Source: DASWJQ01 sp964517315 | GTDB taxonomy: Bacteria; Chloroflexota; Anaerolineae; Anaerolineales; E44-bin32 | Length of the DNA: 64,000 nt | Reading direction: 5' to 3' | NCBI GenBank assembly: GCA_964517315.1 | Contig: CAZFCJ010000003.1 | Coordinates: forward strand, 1 to 64,000 | Translations under genes and position numbers: made by a program | The notes under the pieces: generated by a model | Told to the model about the DNA's origin: nothing | Database searches by the model: none | Seen by the model: the letters and a program-made list of their open reading frames with translations, nothing else | Shown here: one piece after another, positions 49,254-58,566 of the stretch | Layout of the letters: each line of letters starts with the position of its first letter | Numbering within the stretch: the stretch's first letter is position 1

Positions 49254-50054
49254 ATGACTGCTTCCCTTCAGGCCGCTCTGCGCGGCGCGTTCACGATCTG
49301 GCTTCGCGATCTGATCCGGTTTTCGCGCGACCGATCGCGGCTCGCCTCCTCACTCGGACAACCGCTCCTGTTCCTGCTGCTCTTCGGCGGCGGCTTCTCG
49401 GCCGTGGTCTCGGAGCTGGGCGCCGGAGAGCTCGATTACACTCAATTCTTGTTCCCGGGGATTCTGGCGATGACCGTGCTCTTTACCGCGGTGTTTTCGG
49501 CGGTCTCCGTCGTCTGGGACAGGGAATTTGGCTTCTTGAAGGAAGTGATGGTGGCGCCGGTTTCCCGCATCGCCGTCGCGGTGGGCAAAGTGGCGGGCGG
49601 CTCGACGGTGGCCCTACTGCAAGGGCTGATCATCATGGCCCTGGGGCCCGTCCTCGGAATTGGATTCTCGTTCGGGCAAGTTGTGCTGATATTTGGCATC
49701 CTGCTCCTGCTGGCGGTGATGATGACTTCCTTTGGCTTGTTGCTGGCGTCCCGACAGCAATCCATGGAAGGTTTTCATATGATGATGAACTTCGTGCTGC
49801 TGCCCATGTTCTTCCTGTCGGGGGCGTTCTTTCCGCTGCGCGGGGTTCCGGCCTGGATGTACCTGTTGGCGACGGCCGATCCGGTGACATACGGCGTCGA
49901 CCCGTTGCGGCAGATCGTCCTTCGGGGTGAGATCAGCCAGGCAGCCCTGCAAACCATTGCCCTTCATCCCGTGGGCGTGAACGCCGTTCTGATGCTCGTC
50001 TTCGCGCTCGCTTTCTTGTTGCCCGGCGTCTGGCTCTTCAGCAGGCCGGAATAG
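49254..50054 (+). CDS. ABC-2 type permease, DrrB type
   Basis: A 266-residue membrane protein with about six helices. The ABC-2 signature region LPMFFLSGAFFPLRGVPAWM is in the C-terminal third, and IWLRDLIRFSRDRSRL is the cytoplasmic N-terminal helix. It forms an exporter with the upstream ATPase. The substrate could be a lipid, drug or polysaccharide and is not identifiable. Confidence 0.92.
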   Translation: MTASLQAALRGAFTIWLRDLIRFSRDRSRLASSLGQPLLFLLLFGGGFSAVVSELGAGELDYTQFLFPGILAMTVLFTAVFSAVSVVWDREFGFLKEVMVAPVSRIAVAVGKVAGGSTVALLQGLIIMALGPVLGIGFSFGQVVLIFGILLLLAVMMTSFGLLLASRQQSMEGFHMMMNFVLLPMFFLSGAFFPLRGVPAWMYLLATADPVTYGVDPLRQIVLRGEISQAALQTIALHPVGVNAVLMLVFALAFLLPGVWLFSRPE

Positions 50055-50121
50055 CGACGTGACGCGAGCCGCTGTGGGGCGCGTCGTCTAGGGCGACTGT
50101 GCCGGCGCGTCGGGCCCGGTC

Positions 50122-50137
50122 TGTGTGCCAGATCACA
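50122..50137. promoter_or_regulatory. CRP/FNR-family operator-like site
   Basis: TGTGTGCCAGATCACA, compared with the CRP consensus TGTGA-N6-TCACA, has one mismatch in the core half-sites. Its centre is about 39 bp before the predicted start, close to the class II activation position. Confidence 0.5.
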
Positions 50138-50155
50138 GCCTAATCTCCGCTACGG

Positions 50156-50161
50156 TATACT
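50156..50161 (+). promoter_or_regulatory. -10 box TATACT of the peptide transporter operon
   Basis: The upstream 17-bp-spaced hexamer is TCACAG, a poor -35, which fits an activator-dependent promoter. Confidence 0.5.
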
Positions 50162-50168
50162 CTTAGCA

Positions 50169-50291
50169 ATGGACTGTCGCGTCCCCAATAAGGGATCCGA
50201 AGTCTGTTTCGACCTGCTCTTCAGCCGGTGGGAATTGCGGCGCACCCGATTGTTCGGCAAATGGAGAATCTGCACGGGACTGCCCGGATAA
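50169..50291 (+). CDS. Possible leaderless 40-residue ORF
   Basis: ATG at 50169 is 7 nt after the TATACT box, so it would start at or next to the 5' end of the mRNA. The product begins MDCRVPNKGSEVCFDLLFSR, contains three Cys and ends CTGLPG. No homology is recognisable. It could be a leader peptide or chance. Confidence 0.25.
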   Translation: MDCRVPNKGSEVCFDLLFSRWELRRTRLFGKWRICTGLPG

Positions 50292-50464
50292 CGGGGCTCG
50301 AATCGATCAAGTTGGCCGTAGTTGCTCGTGGATTCGAGTGGCTCGCTGTGGCGGATTGACCCGCGGCCCCTGCCTACCGGCCGACGGAGCGGAGCCGACG
50401 TTCCGGTTGAAGCTGGATTGATCACTCCTGATCTCGCCCGCAGCGAAGGAGGTAACCACAGCAT

Positions 50465-52027
50465 ATGAGACGCCGAGGCGGCAAAGGCTCGTTCACTCTG
50501 GTACTTGTGCTGTTCATCGGCCTGAGTCTGTCCCTATCGGCTTGTGGGGGCGCCGACGGGACGGCGACCGAACCGCCCGCTGAAACTGAGCCGACCTCGC
50601 TGGTGGTGGCGTTCGAGCAGATCGTTCAAACCGACCCGGCAGAGATTTCGTCCGATTCCGAGGTCGCCGTGGCCAACGCGATATACGATTATCTGGTCGA
50701 CGTCGACGCGGCCAATCAAATTGAGCCGCGCCTGGCGCGGGATTGGTCGATCAGCGACGACGGTCTGACGTACACGTTCGAACTGGTGGAGAACGCTGTG
50801 TTCCACGACGGAACTCCGCTTACCGCCGCCGACGTGGTCTGGACGTTCAACCGGCTGCGCGATCCGGACTCTGGCTATCCGACGGTCGACCTGTATTCCA
50901 ACATCGCCTCGGTGGAGGCGACAGGTGAATACGAGGTCACTTTCACACTGGAGAACACCAACCCGTTCTTCCTGTTCGACCTCAGCGACAACCACGCGCT
51001 GATCGTCAAGGATGGGACCGAGGATGCCTCTGCGGTCGAGGCCGAGGAGTTCAACGGCACGGGTCCCTTCAGGGTGGAATCCTACGATCCCGAAGCTCGC
51101 ATTGAAATGGTTGCCAACGAGGATTATTGGGCCGAGGATCTTCCGCGAGTGGACCGGCTCGAGATCATCTTCTTCGGCGACCGAACGGCCGCGGTGGACG
51201 CGCTACGAGCCGGCCAGGTGGACGTGGTCATGTCGCTGCCGACGCCGCTGTACCAGGAGCTGGAAGGGGTGGACGGGATCGAGCGGGCGATGGTGTCCAC
51301 CAACTCCTTCCCGGTCGTCCGACTGCGCGCCGATCAGCCGCCCGGAGATGACCCTCGCGTCATGCAGGCGATGCGGCACGCGATCGATCGCCAGGCGGTC
51401 TTTGAGCTCGTCCAGCAGGACATGGGCGCCCTGGGCCGCGATACACCGATTGGCCCACTGTACTCGGAGTTCTACACCGAGGAGATTTCACTTCCTGAAC
51501 ATGATGTACAAAGAGCCCGTGACCTTCTGGCCGACGCCGGCTACGGCGACGGGCTCGACCTCACACTTCGATTGCCCGAGGCCCAGAACTTCCCCGATCT
51601 GGCGGTCGTTCTGCAGGAGCAGCTCGGCGAGGCGGGCTTCAACATCGAAGTCTCGGTGGAACCGGAAGGCGTCTACTACGGAGAGGGAGGCTGGCTGGAG
51701 GCCCCGTTTGGCATCACGGGCTGGGGCTCGCGGCCGTACCCACAGTTCTATCTGGATGTGATGCTCGTGTGCGGTGCCAAGTGGAACGAATCGCATTTCT
51801 GCGATGAGGAGTTCGATCGCCTGGCGCGCATCGCGGGCACCACGACGGACAAGCAGGAGCAGATTGAGGTCTACCATGAGATTCAGCGCATTCTGATTGA
51901 GCGCGGCCCGATCATCGTTCCGTTCTTCTTCCCCCAGCTTGGTGCCCATGCCAATGCCCTGGAATACTTTGAGATGAAGGCTTTCCCCGGACGGACCGAT
52001 TTCCGACCGGTGTCCGTCAACCGCTAG
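50465..52027 (+). CDS. Peptide-type ABC transporter substrate-binding lipoprotein
   Basis: A 520-residue SBP_bac_5 family protein. The N-terminus is a lipoprotein signal with lipobox LSAC (Cys near residue 27). The family signature region LARDWSISDDGLTYTFEL, VVWTFNRLRDP and RHAIDRQAVFELV are all present. It would capture peptides, nickel chelates or another solute outside the membrane. It starts the operon that continues with the DppC-type permease 12 nt downstream. Confidence 0.93.
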   Translation: MRRRGGKGSFTLVLVLFIGLSLSLSACGGADGTATEPPAETEPTSLVVAFEQIVQTDPAEISSDSEVAVANAIYDYLVDVDAANQIEPRLARDWSISDDGLTYTFELVENAVFHDGTPLTAADVVWTFNRLRDPDSGYPTVDLYSNIASVEATGEYEVTFTLENTNPFFLFDLSDNHALIVKDGTEDASAVEAEEFNGTGPFRVESYDPEARIEMVANEDYWAEDLPRVDRLEIIFFGDRTAAVDALRAGQVDVVMSLPTPLYQELEGVDGIERAMVSTNSFPVVRLRADQPPGDDPRVMQAMRHAIDRQAVFELVQQDMGALGRDTPIGPLYSEFYTEEISLPEHDVQRARDLLADAGYGDGLDLTLRLPEAQNFPDLAVVLQEQLGEAGFNIEVSVEPEGVYYGEGGWLEAPFGITGWGSRPYPQFYLDVMLVCGAKWNESHFCDEEFDRLARIAGTTTDKQEQIEVYHEIQRILIERGPIIVPFFFPQLGAHANALEYFEMKAFPGRTDFRPVSVNR

Positions 52028-52039
52028 CATCGGACGGTC

Positions 52040-52927
52040 GTGAGTTCGACCCAGGCCACCGCGAGGTCCGGGAGCGCAGCCCCTACCGTAGGGTTGCGGT
52101 CACTGGACATCCTGGCCTCCCTGTTCCGCAGGCCCGCCTCGGCGGTGGGCACGACCATCATTCTAGTCTTCCTGCTGTCCGCCATCTTCGGCCCCTGGCT
52201 GGCACCCTACGGCGCCAACCAGCAGATTGTGGAGGATATAAGGCAGCCGCCCGGCCCAGATCACTGGTTTGGCACCGACAACCTCGGTCGCGATGTGTTC
52301 AGCCGAGTGCTGCTGGGAGCGGGTGACATCCTCGCCTTGGCCGGCCTGGGCACGGTCCTGGCAGTGCTGATCGGGACCTCGTTTGGCCTGATCAGCGGCT
52401 ACCTCGGTGGCGCATTCGATGAAGTCACCATGCGCCTGTTCGACGGCCTGCTGGCCATGCCGGCGCTGCTGCTCTCGCTCCTGCTCCTCGGAACCCTGGG
52501 CCCCTCCCGCAACAGCGTGCTGATCGTGATCGTGGTCGTGTATACGCCGATCGTGGCCCGTGTCGTCCGCAGCGTCGTGCTCTCGGTAAAGAACAAGGCT
52601 TTCGTGGAGGCTGCCCGGGTGCAGGGCGCTCCATTGCCCCGGCTGTTGCTGCGTGAGATTCTTCCCTCTACGCTGCCCGCACTGACCGTGGAGGCTTCTT
52701 TGCGCTTTTCATACGCCATCTTTTTGGTCGCCTCGCTCGGGTTTCTGGGGGTCGGGGTCCAGCCGCCGAGCCCGGATTGGGGTCTGATGGTCAAAGAGGC
52801 CCGCCAATTTGTAAGCCAAATACCCTGGGCGATGTACTTCCCGGCCGGGGCGATCGCGGTCGTGGTGGTGGGCGCGAACTTGCTTGCCGACGGGCTCAAA
52901 CGTGCGCTGCAGCGGGTGGAGGGGTGA
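52040..52927 (+). CDS. Peptide ABC transporter permease, DppC type
   Basis: A 295-residue permease. HWFGTDNLGRDVFSRVLLGA near the N-terminus and the EAA loop EAARVQGAPLPRLLLREILPS identify the DppC/OppC family. A long N-terminal extension precedes the first helix. Start is GTG 52040. The partner DppB-type permease is encoded at the end of the operon, after the ATPase. Confidence 0.93.
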   Translation: MSSTQATARSGSAAPTVGLRSLDILASLFRRPASAVGTTIILVFLLSAIFGPWLAPYGANQQIVEDIRQPPGPDHWFGTDNLGRDVFSRVLLGAGDILALAGLGTVLAVLIGTSFGLISGYLGGAFDEVTMRLFDGLLAMPALLLSLLLLGTLGPSRNSVLIVIVVVYTPIVARVVRSVVLSVKNKAFVEAARVQGAPLPRLLLREILPSTLPALTVEASLRFSYAIFLVASLGFLGVGVQPPSPDWGLMVKEARQFVSQIPWAMYFPAGAIAVVVVGANLLADGLKRALQRVEG

Positions 52928-52931
52928 GGCG

Positions 52932-55016
52932 ATGAATGAGCATGAAGCTCCCCTCCTGGAGATCGAGGACCTGACCGTCGCCTACCGCGTCGAGGGCCGT
53001 GTGGGCGAGGCCGTGCGCAATGTGTCCTTGTCGATTGAGCGAGGCGAAACATATGGGCTCGTCGGCGAGAGCGGCAGCGGCAAGACGACGCTGGCGCTCG
53101 CGGTAATGGGCTACCTGCCGGAGGGCGCGCAGGTCTTGAGCGGGCACATACGACTGCGCGGGGAGGATCTGCTCCCCCTATCGCGGCGGGAGATGCGCCG
53201 CTTTTGGGGTGAGGAGCTGGCCCTTGTCCCACAGGACCCATCGGGCACGCTGAACCCCTCGCTGATGATCGGAGAGCAGCTTTCGGAGATTCTGCGCCAC
53301 CATCACGAACTCACCGGTGAGAAGGCGAGGCGGCGATCGCTCGAGCTGCTGGACAAAGTCCGCATCGCCGACGCCGAGCGGGTCGCTTCGAGTTACCCCC
53401 ATCAGATCAGCGGCGGGATGAAGCAGCGTGTGCTGATCGCGATGGCGCTGAGCACCCAGCCCTCCCTGCTCGTGCTGGATGAACCGACCACGAGTCTGGA
53501 CGCCACGACACAGGCAGCGATGCTCGATTTGATCCGCGAGCTGATGCGCGAGCAGGAGGCCGCCGCGCTGTACGTCACGCACAATCTGGGCGTGGTGGCC
53601 CAGATCTGTGACCGAGTCGCGGTGCTTTATGCGGGGGATCTGGTGGAGGATGGACCGACCGGGGATCTGTACTCCCGGCCTTTGTTCCCCTACACACAGG
53701 GACTGCTTGGCAGCGTGCCACGCTTGGGCGAGTCGAAGCGACAAGTCCGGCTCCGGCCGATCCAGGGCCGGATCCCCGCACTGGGGGAGCAGCCGACAGG
53801 ATGCGTGTTCCGACCGCGCTGTCCGGTGGCGATCGAAGTCTGTGAGACCTATCCGCCGCTGTATGAGCCGGAGCCAAGGCGCCGCTCGCGCTGCCATCGC
53901 TGGGAGGAGATCGACCGCGGTGAGATCAGCGCCCACCAGCCCGCCCCCGATATGCCGGCGACAGTGGGGGAGTCCGCTGGTGAAAAGGTGCTGGAAACCC
54001 AGGATGTCCGGGTGCATTTCCATCAGGATCGCAGCCTGCTGGAGACCCTGGCGGGGCGCCAGCGGTCGCCGATCAAGGCGGTGGATGGGGTCAGTCTGAG
54101 TCTGTCGGAAGGACAAACACTCGGGCTGGTCGGCGAGAGCGGCAGCGGCAAATCGAGCCTGGCACGGGCGATCCTGGGCCTGGTGCCACGGACGGCGGGG
54201 GGCATGCAGCTGTTCGGCATGCCGCTCGCGGCCAGACTCTCCGATCGGGACCTCGAAACGTTGCGCGAACTGCAGATCGTATTTCAGAACCCTCAGGAGG
54301 CCTTGAACCCCTACATGACGGTGGGCGAAGCCCTGGCCTACCCACTGGAGCATCTGCGCGGCCTGCCAGGGCACGAGGCGACAGAAGAGGTCGGCCGGTT
54401 GCTGGAGGCCGTCAACCTCACACCGGATTACGCCCGCCGGCTCCCGAGGCAGCTCAGCGGGGGAGAAAAGCAGCGCGTCGCCGTGGCGCGGGCATTCGCC
54501 GCCAATCCTGCTCTGTTCGTCGCCGATGAGCCGGTCACTTCGCTCGACGTGTCGGTCCAGGCTTCGCTGCTGAATTTGCTGAATCAACTGCAGGCGGAAG
54601 TCGGAAGCTCGTACCTGGTGATCTCGCACGATCTGGCCGTGGTGGGATACCTGGCGGATGTGGTGGCCGTGATCTACCTCGGCCGGCTGATGGAGGTCGG
54701 CGATGCACAGGCGCTGTTCGAGCCCCCGTACCATCCTTATACAGAGGCGCTGCTTTCGGCGATCCCGCTGATCGATCCTGAAGCGCGCCAGGAGCACATT
54801 CGCCTGGAGGGGGAGGTTCCCAGCCCGGTGGATGTCCCCAGCGGCTGTCCATTTCATACGCGATGCCCGCGGTTCCTCGGCGATATCTGCGTCGAGGAGG
54901 AACCCCCCTGGCGTGAGACCAGCGAGGGACTACGCTACTATTGTCACATTCCGGTCGAGGAGCTTGAAGAGGCTCAGAATCGGGCCTTCAGGTTTTCACA
55001 GGAGCGGCGGCAGTGA
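52932..55016 (+). CDS. Fused DppD-DppF peptide ABC transporter ATPase
   Basis: A 694-residue protein carrying both ATPase modules of an oligopeptide transporter in one chain. Module 1 has Walker A GESGSGKTT (about 44-52) and ISGGMKQRVLIAMAL; module 2 begins near residue 355 with GESGSGKSS and LSGGEKQRVAVARAF. Each module ends in the Cys-rich oligopeptide-transporter tail (GCVFRPRCP and GCPFHTRCP). ATG 52932 follows GAGGGGTGAGG. Its stop overlaps the next start (GTGA). Confidence 0.92.
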   Translation: MNEHEAPLLEIEDLTVAYRVEGRVGEAVRNVSLSIERGETYGLVGESGSGKTTLALAVMGYLPEGAQVLSGHIRLRGEDLLPLSRREMRRFWGEELALVPQDPSGTLNPSLMIGEQLSEILRHHHELTGEKARRRSLELLDKVRIADAERVASSYPHQISGGMKQRVLIAMALSTQPSLLVLDEPTTSLDATTQAAMLDLIRELMREQEAAALYVTHNLGVVAQICDRVAVLYAGDLVEDGPTGDLYSRPLFPYTQGLLGSVPRLGESKRQVRLRPIQGRIPALGEQPTGCVFRPRCPVAIEVCETYPPLYEPEPRRRSRCHRWEEIDRGEISAHQPAPDMPATVGESAGEKVLETQDVRVHFHQDRSLLETLAGRQRSPIKAVDGVSLSLSEGQTLGLVGESGSGKSSLARAILGLVPRTAGGMQLFGMPLAARLSDRDLETLRELQIVFQNPQEALNPYMTVGEALAYPLEHLRGLPGHEATEEVGRLLEAVNLTPDYARRLPRQLSGGEKQRVAVARAFAANPALFVADEPVTSLDVSVQASLLNLLNQLQAEVGSSYLVISHDLAVVGYLADVVAVIYLGRLMEVGDAQALFEPPYHPYTEALLSAIPLIDPEARQEHIRLEGEVPSPVDVPSGCPFHTRCPRFLGDICVEEEPPWRETSEGLRYYCHIPVEELEEAQNRAFRFSQERRQ

Positions 55017-55957
55017 TAAGGTACTTGCTGCGCAGGCTGGGCTTCTTGGTGCTCACCTTGCTTCTCACCTCGGTGATCGTGTTCACGGTGACCCAGCTCC
55101 TGCCCGGTGATATGGCGCGCGTGATCCTCGGCCGGGAGGCGGGTGAGGCGGCGCTGGAGGCCCTGCGTGAAGAGCTCGGCCTGAACCGACCGCTTCCCAT
55201 CCAATATGTCAGCTGGTTGACCGATTTTGTGCGCGGCGACTGGGGGCATTCTTACAGCACCGGGGCGCAAATATTTCCCGTGGTCATGGAGCGACTCCGC
55301 AATTCGCTGATGCTGGCCGCGGTCATACTGACCGTTTCCATACCGCTGGCGGTAGGATTGGGTGTGGTCGCCGGGCTCAATGAAGACAGACCGATTGACG
55401 CCGTAATCAGCGTCGGCTCGCTCTCCGTCGTAGGTCTTCCAGAATTCGTCACGGGGTTGGTTCTGATCCAGATCTTCGCCTTCGACCTTGGCTGGTTTCC
55501 GGCCAGCTCATCGATAGAGGTGGACACCGCCTTCCTCGACGCGCTGCCGCTTCTGGTGCTGCCGGCGGCGACGGCGACCTTGGTGCTCTTGGCCTACATC
55601 GCCCGGCTCACACGCGCTGGCGTGATCGAAGAGCTGCGGAAGCCCTACGTTCGGACGGCGGTGTTGAAGGGTCTTTCCCAGCGGACCGTCACGATGAAGC
55701 ACGTGCTGCGCAACGCGCTCCTGCCCACCATCACGGTGATCGCCATCAGCTTCGGCTGGATGATCAGCGGGCTGATCGTGATTGAGAACGTGTTCAATTA
55801 TCCGGGGTTGGGCCGCCTGATGGTCTTCGCCATCGATCGCCGCGATCTGCCGATGCTGCAGGCGGTGACGATGGTGACCGTGATAGGATTCGCAGGGGCG
55901 AATTTGCTCGCCGATATGCTGTACGGCTACTTGGATCCGAGGATTCGCTACGAATGA
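55013..55957 (+). CDS. Peptide ABC transporter permease, DppB type
   Basis: A 314-residue permease. LLRRLGFLVLTLLLTSVIVF and LREELGLNRPLPIQYVSWL at the N-terminus, and the EAA loop region VRTAVLKGLSQRTVTMKHVLRNALLP, are typical of DppB/OppB. GTG 55013 overlaps the ATPase stop. Its stop overlaps the DUF1684 start by ATGA. Confidence 0.93.
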   Translation: MIRYLLRRLGFLVLTLLLTSVIVFTVTQLLPGDMARVILGREAGEAALEALREELGLNRPLPIQYVSWLTDFVRGDWGHSYSTGAQIFPVVMERLRNSLMLAAVILTVSIPLAVGLGVVAGLNEDRPIDAVISVGSLSVVGLPEFVTGLVLIQIFAFDLGWFPASSSIEVDTAFLDALPLLVLPAATATLVLLAYIARLTRAGVIEELRKPYVRTAVLKGLSQRTVTMKHVLRNALLPTITVIAISFGWMISGLIVIENVFNYPGLGRLMVFAIDRRDLPMLQAVTMVTVIGFAGANLLADMLYGYLDPRIRYE

Positions 55958-56673
55958 ACGCCAGGAACCAGGGCGGATCGAAGGCTACTCCTCCTGCGCG
56001 AGGGGACGAACCGGAAGCGATGGCGCTGGCTGATTACCGGCGACGGGTTTTTGAACTCTACGCGGCCGTCCGGTCGACCGCGCAGGATGACCCCGAGGCG
56101 GCTTGGCGACGGTTTCGAAAGGCGCGAGACCGGCTGTTCGGGCAACATCCCCAGTCGGCGCTCATTCCCGAGCAGCGCGAACGCTTCAGCGGGTTGGATT
56201 ACTTCGAATACGACCCCGGGCTGCGCCTTCTGGCGCCGTTGGAAGCCGATCCAAACCCTGAGACCCTCGAAGTTACGCTGGACCAAGATGGCCTGACCCG
56301 GCTGCGGAGAGTCGGTTGGGCCCCGTTCGATGTCCGGGGACAGCGCGTTCGACTCGGCGTATATTGGCTGGAGGGCTATGGCGGGGGTCTGTTCTTGCCT
56401 TTTCGGGACCGCTCGAACGGGGAAGCGACCTACACTGGCGGCCGCTACCTGTTGGACACGATCAAAGGCGCCGATCTGGGAAGCGACCGGGGCCGCCTAA
56501 TCTTGGACTTCAACTTCGCCTACAATCCATCATGTGCGTACAATCCACGCTGGCACTGCCCGCTCGCGCCGCCGGAGAACTGGATGGAGGTCCCCATACG
56601 GGCCGGTGAGAAGGCCTTTCCGGACGCGCTCGTTGAAGGGCTGGATGAGCGCTCGATTCCTTCGGTTGGCTAG
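55954..56673 (+). CDS. DUF1684 family protein
   Basis: A 239-residue soluble protein. The signature near the C-terminus is FNFAYNPSCAYNPRWHCP followed by LAPPENWMEVPIRAGEK, the conserved core of DUF1684. YWLEGYGGGLFLPFRDRSNG lies before it. No enzymatic role is established for the family. The ATGA overlap with the permease suggests co-expression with peptide uptake. Confidence 0.85.
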   Translation: MNARNQGGSKATPPARGDEPEAMALADYRRRVFELYAAVRSTAQDDPEAAWRRFRKARDRLFGQHPQSALIPEQRERFSGLDYFEYDPGLRLLAPLEADPNPETLEVTLDQDGLTRLRRVGWAPFDVRGQRVRLGVYWLEGYGGGLFLPFRDRSNGEATYTGGRYLLDTIKGADLGSDRGRLILDFNFAYNPSCAYNPRWHCPLAPPENWMEVPIRAGEKAFPDALVEGLDERSIPSVG

Positions 56674-56732
56674 TCCCTGGTTCTCTTTCAACTTGGTTTC
56701 GATCGATAATGCACATCGGCGGTATCTCGCGA

Positions 56733-56754
56733 GCGGGGGCTGCCGCGCCCCCGC
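56733..56754 (+). terminator. GC hairpin between convergent genes
   Basis: GCGGGGGC and GCCCCCGC flank TGCCGC. No T-run; it may serve either strand. Confidence 0.35.
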
Positions 56755-56846
56755 GCACCCCCGGCCGGGAGTGGGAGCCTGGCCTCCCTTTGAGGGGCGC
56801 AGGAACCTCTCGATGAGAATCCCATCGGGTTCGGGTAGACCGAGAA

Positions 56847-58250
56847 CTAGTCCTCAAAGCTGTTGAATAGATTGTTGAGCGACTCCAGCAGGGTTGGGTG
56901 GGCGAACACCCCATCGCGCAGCGCCGTGTACGGCAGCCCGCCCATCATGGCGATCTGAATCGCACCCATGATCTCACCGCCCTCGATGCCGAGGATGGCG
57001 CAGCCTATGATTTCGTCGGACTCGCGATCCACGACGGCCTTCATCAGACCGCGGGTCTCATCCACCTCGATCGCTCGTGCGACGTGGGCCATGGGCATCT
57101 TCGCCACCCGGTAGGAGCGACCCTGCTCCTCGGCCTGTCGCTCGGTCAGTCCTACGCGTCCGAGTTGAGGGTCGGTGAAGATGGTGTAGGGAACCAATCG
57201 GTCCGAAGTCGAGCGTCGCTTGCCCTCCAGAAGGCGGTCGGCCAGAATGCGGTAGTCGTCATAGGAGATGTGGGTGAACGCCGGACCTCCTTTGACATCA
57301 CCCATGGCGTACACGCCCTCGGCGGTCGTTCTCAGTTCGTCGTCGGCACGGATGTGGCCGCCCTCGTCCCGCTCGACGCCCCCATTTTCCGGCCGCAGGG
57401 CGTCGGTGTTGGGAATCCGGCCGGTCGCTACCAGCAGGTGGCTCCCGCTCAACTGTCGATCGCCCTCCGGTGTGGAGACGGTCAGCTCCACTCCACCCTC
57501 CGGGCTCAACTCGGCCTGCTTGGCCTCCGAGTGCAACATCACTTCAACACCGTCCTGTTCGAGGATTTCGGTGAGCGCCTCCGCCACATCCGGATCTTCT
57601 CTCTTCAGGATCTGGCTCCCGCGCTGGATGATCGTCACCTGGGATCCAAAGCGGCGGAACATCTGGCCGAACTCCGTGCCGACGTAGCCGCCGCCCAGGA
57701 CCAAGAGATGTTCGGGCAGCGCCTCCAGTTCCATGATCGTCGTGTGATCCAGAGTCTCCACGTCCTGCAGCCCTGCCACCCGGGGGTATCGGGCTCGGGC
57801 GCCGGTGTTGATTACGATTGTCTCCGCCCTGAGCACGCGCTGGCCTCCGTCGTTCAGGTCCACGGTCAGCTCACGCGGGCCGGAGAAGCGGGCCTCACCC
57901 ATGATCAGATCGATGTAGTCCGCCTCCTCAAGGCTGCGGCGGTCGCTCCCTCGGAAGCTCTTTACGACCTCCCTCTTGCGCTGGCGGACCTCGGCCAGGC
58001 TCACCTCTACGTGGCCCGTGTAAACTCCATAGTCTGCGGCTCGTCGGGCGAGGTGGGCGACGCGGGCGGAGGCGATCATCGTTTTGGTCGGGGTGCAGCC
58101 GTCGTTGATGCACGTTCCACCCACGAGGCGGCGCTCGATGATCGCCGTTTCGCGGCTGGCTTCCCCTAGGCGGTGAGCGAGCGGCATTCCTGACTGCCCG
58201 GTCCCAACGATGATGACGTCGTATGTATCGACAGAGGACATCGTTCGCAT
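56847..58250 (-). CDS. Class I pyridine nucleotide-disulfide oxidoreductase (MerA/Lpd-like)
   Basis: A 467-residue flavoprotein. The FAD motif is VIIVGTGQSGMPLA, the redox-active disulfide lies in GGTCINDGCTPTK, the NAD(P)H motif is LLVLGGGYVGTEFG, and the dimer-interface catalytic base is in FAHPTLLE. This set fits mercuric reductase-like and dihydrolipoamide dehydrogenase-like enzymes. The MerA-specific C-terminal vicinal Cys pair is absent, so mercury reduction is unlikely. ATG 58250 has AGGAAGAG upstream; the ORF reaches 58295 without an SD. Confidence 0.88.
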   Translation of the reverse strand: MRTMSSVDTYDVIIVGTGQSGMPLAHRLGEASRETAIIERRLVGGTCINDGCTPTKTMIASARVAHLARRAADYGVYTGHVEVSLAEVRQRKREVVKSFRGSDRRSLEEADYIDLIMGEARFSGPRELTVDLNDGGQRVLRAETIVINTGARARYPRVAGLQDVETLDHTTIMELEALPEHLLVLGGGYVGTEFGQMFRRFGSQVTIIQRGSQILKREDPDVAEALTEILEQDGVEVMLHSEAKQAELSPEGGVELTVSTPEGDRQLSGSHLLVATGRIPNTDALRPENGGVERDEGGHIRADDELRTTAEGVYAMGDVKGGPAFTHISYDDYRILADRLLEGKRRSTSDRLVPYTIFTDPQLGRVGLTERQAEEQGRSYRVAKMPMAHVARAIEVDETRGLMKAVVDRESDEIIGCAILGIEGGEIMGAIQIAMMGGLPYTALRDGVFAHPTLLESLNNLFNSFED

Positions 58251-58566
58251 ACACTCTTCCTGGACTGGAGGCCCATCTCTGAAGGGAGTGGCCACCTGAG
58301 CGTCGCCTTCCGTCGCGGCATCCCATGGGCTGTATGATGAGAGTCGCCGTCAGAGAGCGGCGGAGAAGTGCGATCGGGGCCGTCCACGGTCCGCTCGATC
58401 GTGCCAGTATTCTACCGCCGCGGGCAGCGGCGGATGGGACGGCAGCGCCCTGGGCCGCCAAGGGCCGATTCGGCCCCGTCAGCCCGGATCGACTGAGCGA
58501 GAGCGTGCTGTCTTCGAACCCCGCATAAAATGGAGGAGTGCGCCGGAGGGTGAACTTCGACCTGGC
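58251..58566. other. 316-bp gap without a supported gene
   Basis: Between the flavoprotein start and the DUF427 stop. It is GC-rich with a CGGCGG-rich segment, and I see no clear promoter or repeat. Confidence 0.5.

Larger units (their letters stand above)
50055..50464 (+). other. 410-bp regulatory region upstream of the peptide transporter operon
   Basis: No confident gene. It contains a CRP-like palindrome, a TATACT box and a long untranslated stretch with a 40-codon ORF starting at the predicted transcription start. SD GAAGGAGG lies 9 nt before the lipoprotein ATG. Confidence 0.6.

Noticed and set aside
53178..54857. 559-codon minus-strand ORF opposite the fused ATPase
   Set aside because: The His/Gln/Arg-rich composition fits an antisense shadow, and the plus strand has complete ABC motifs.
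56898..58169. 423-codon plus-strand ORF opposite the flavoprotein
   Set aside because: The minus-strand gene has all expected motifs; this ORF has none.
56847..58250. Mercuric reductase and mercury resistance
   Set aside because: The C-terminal vicinal Cys pair and any other mer gene are missing.
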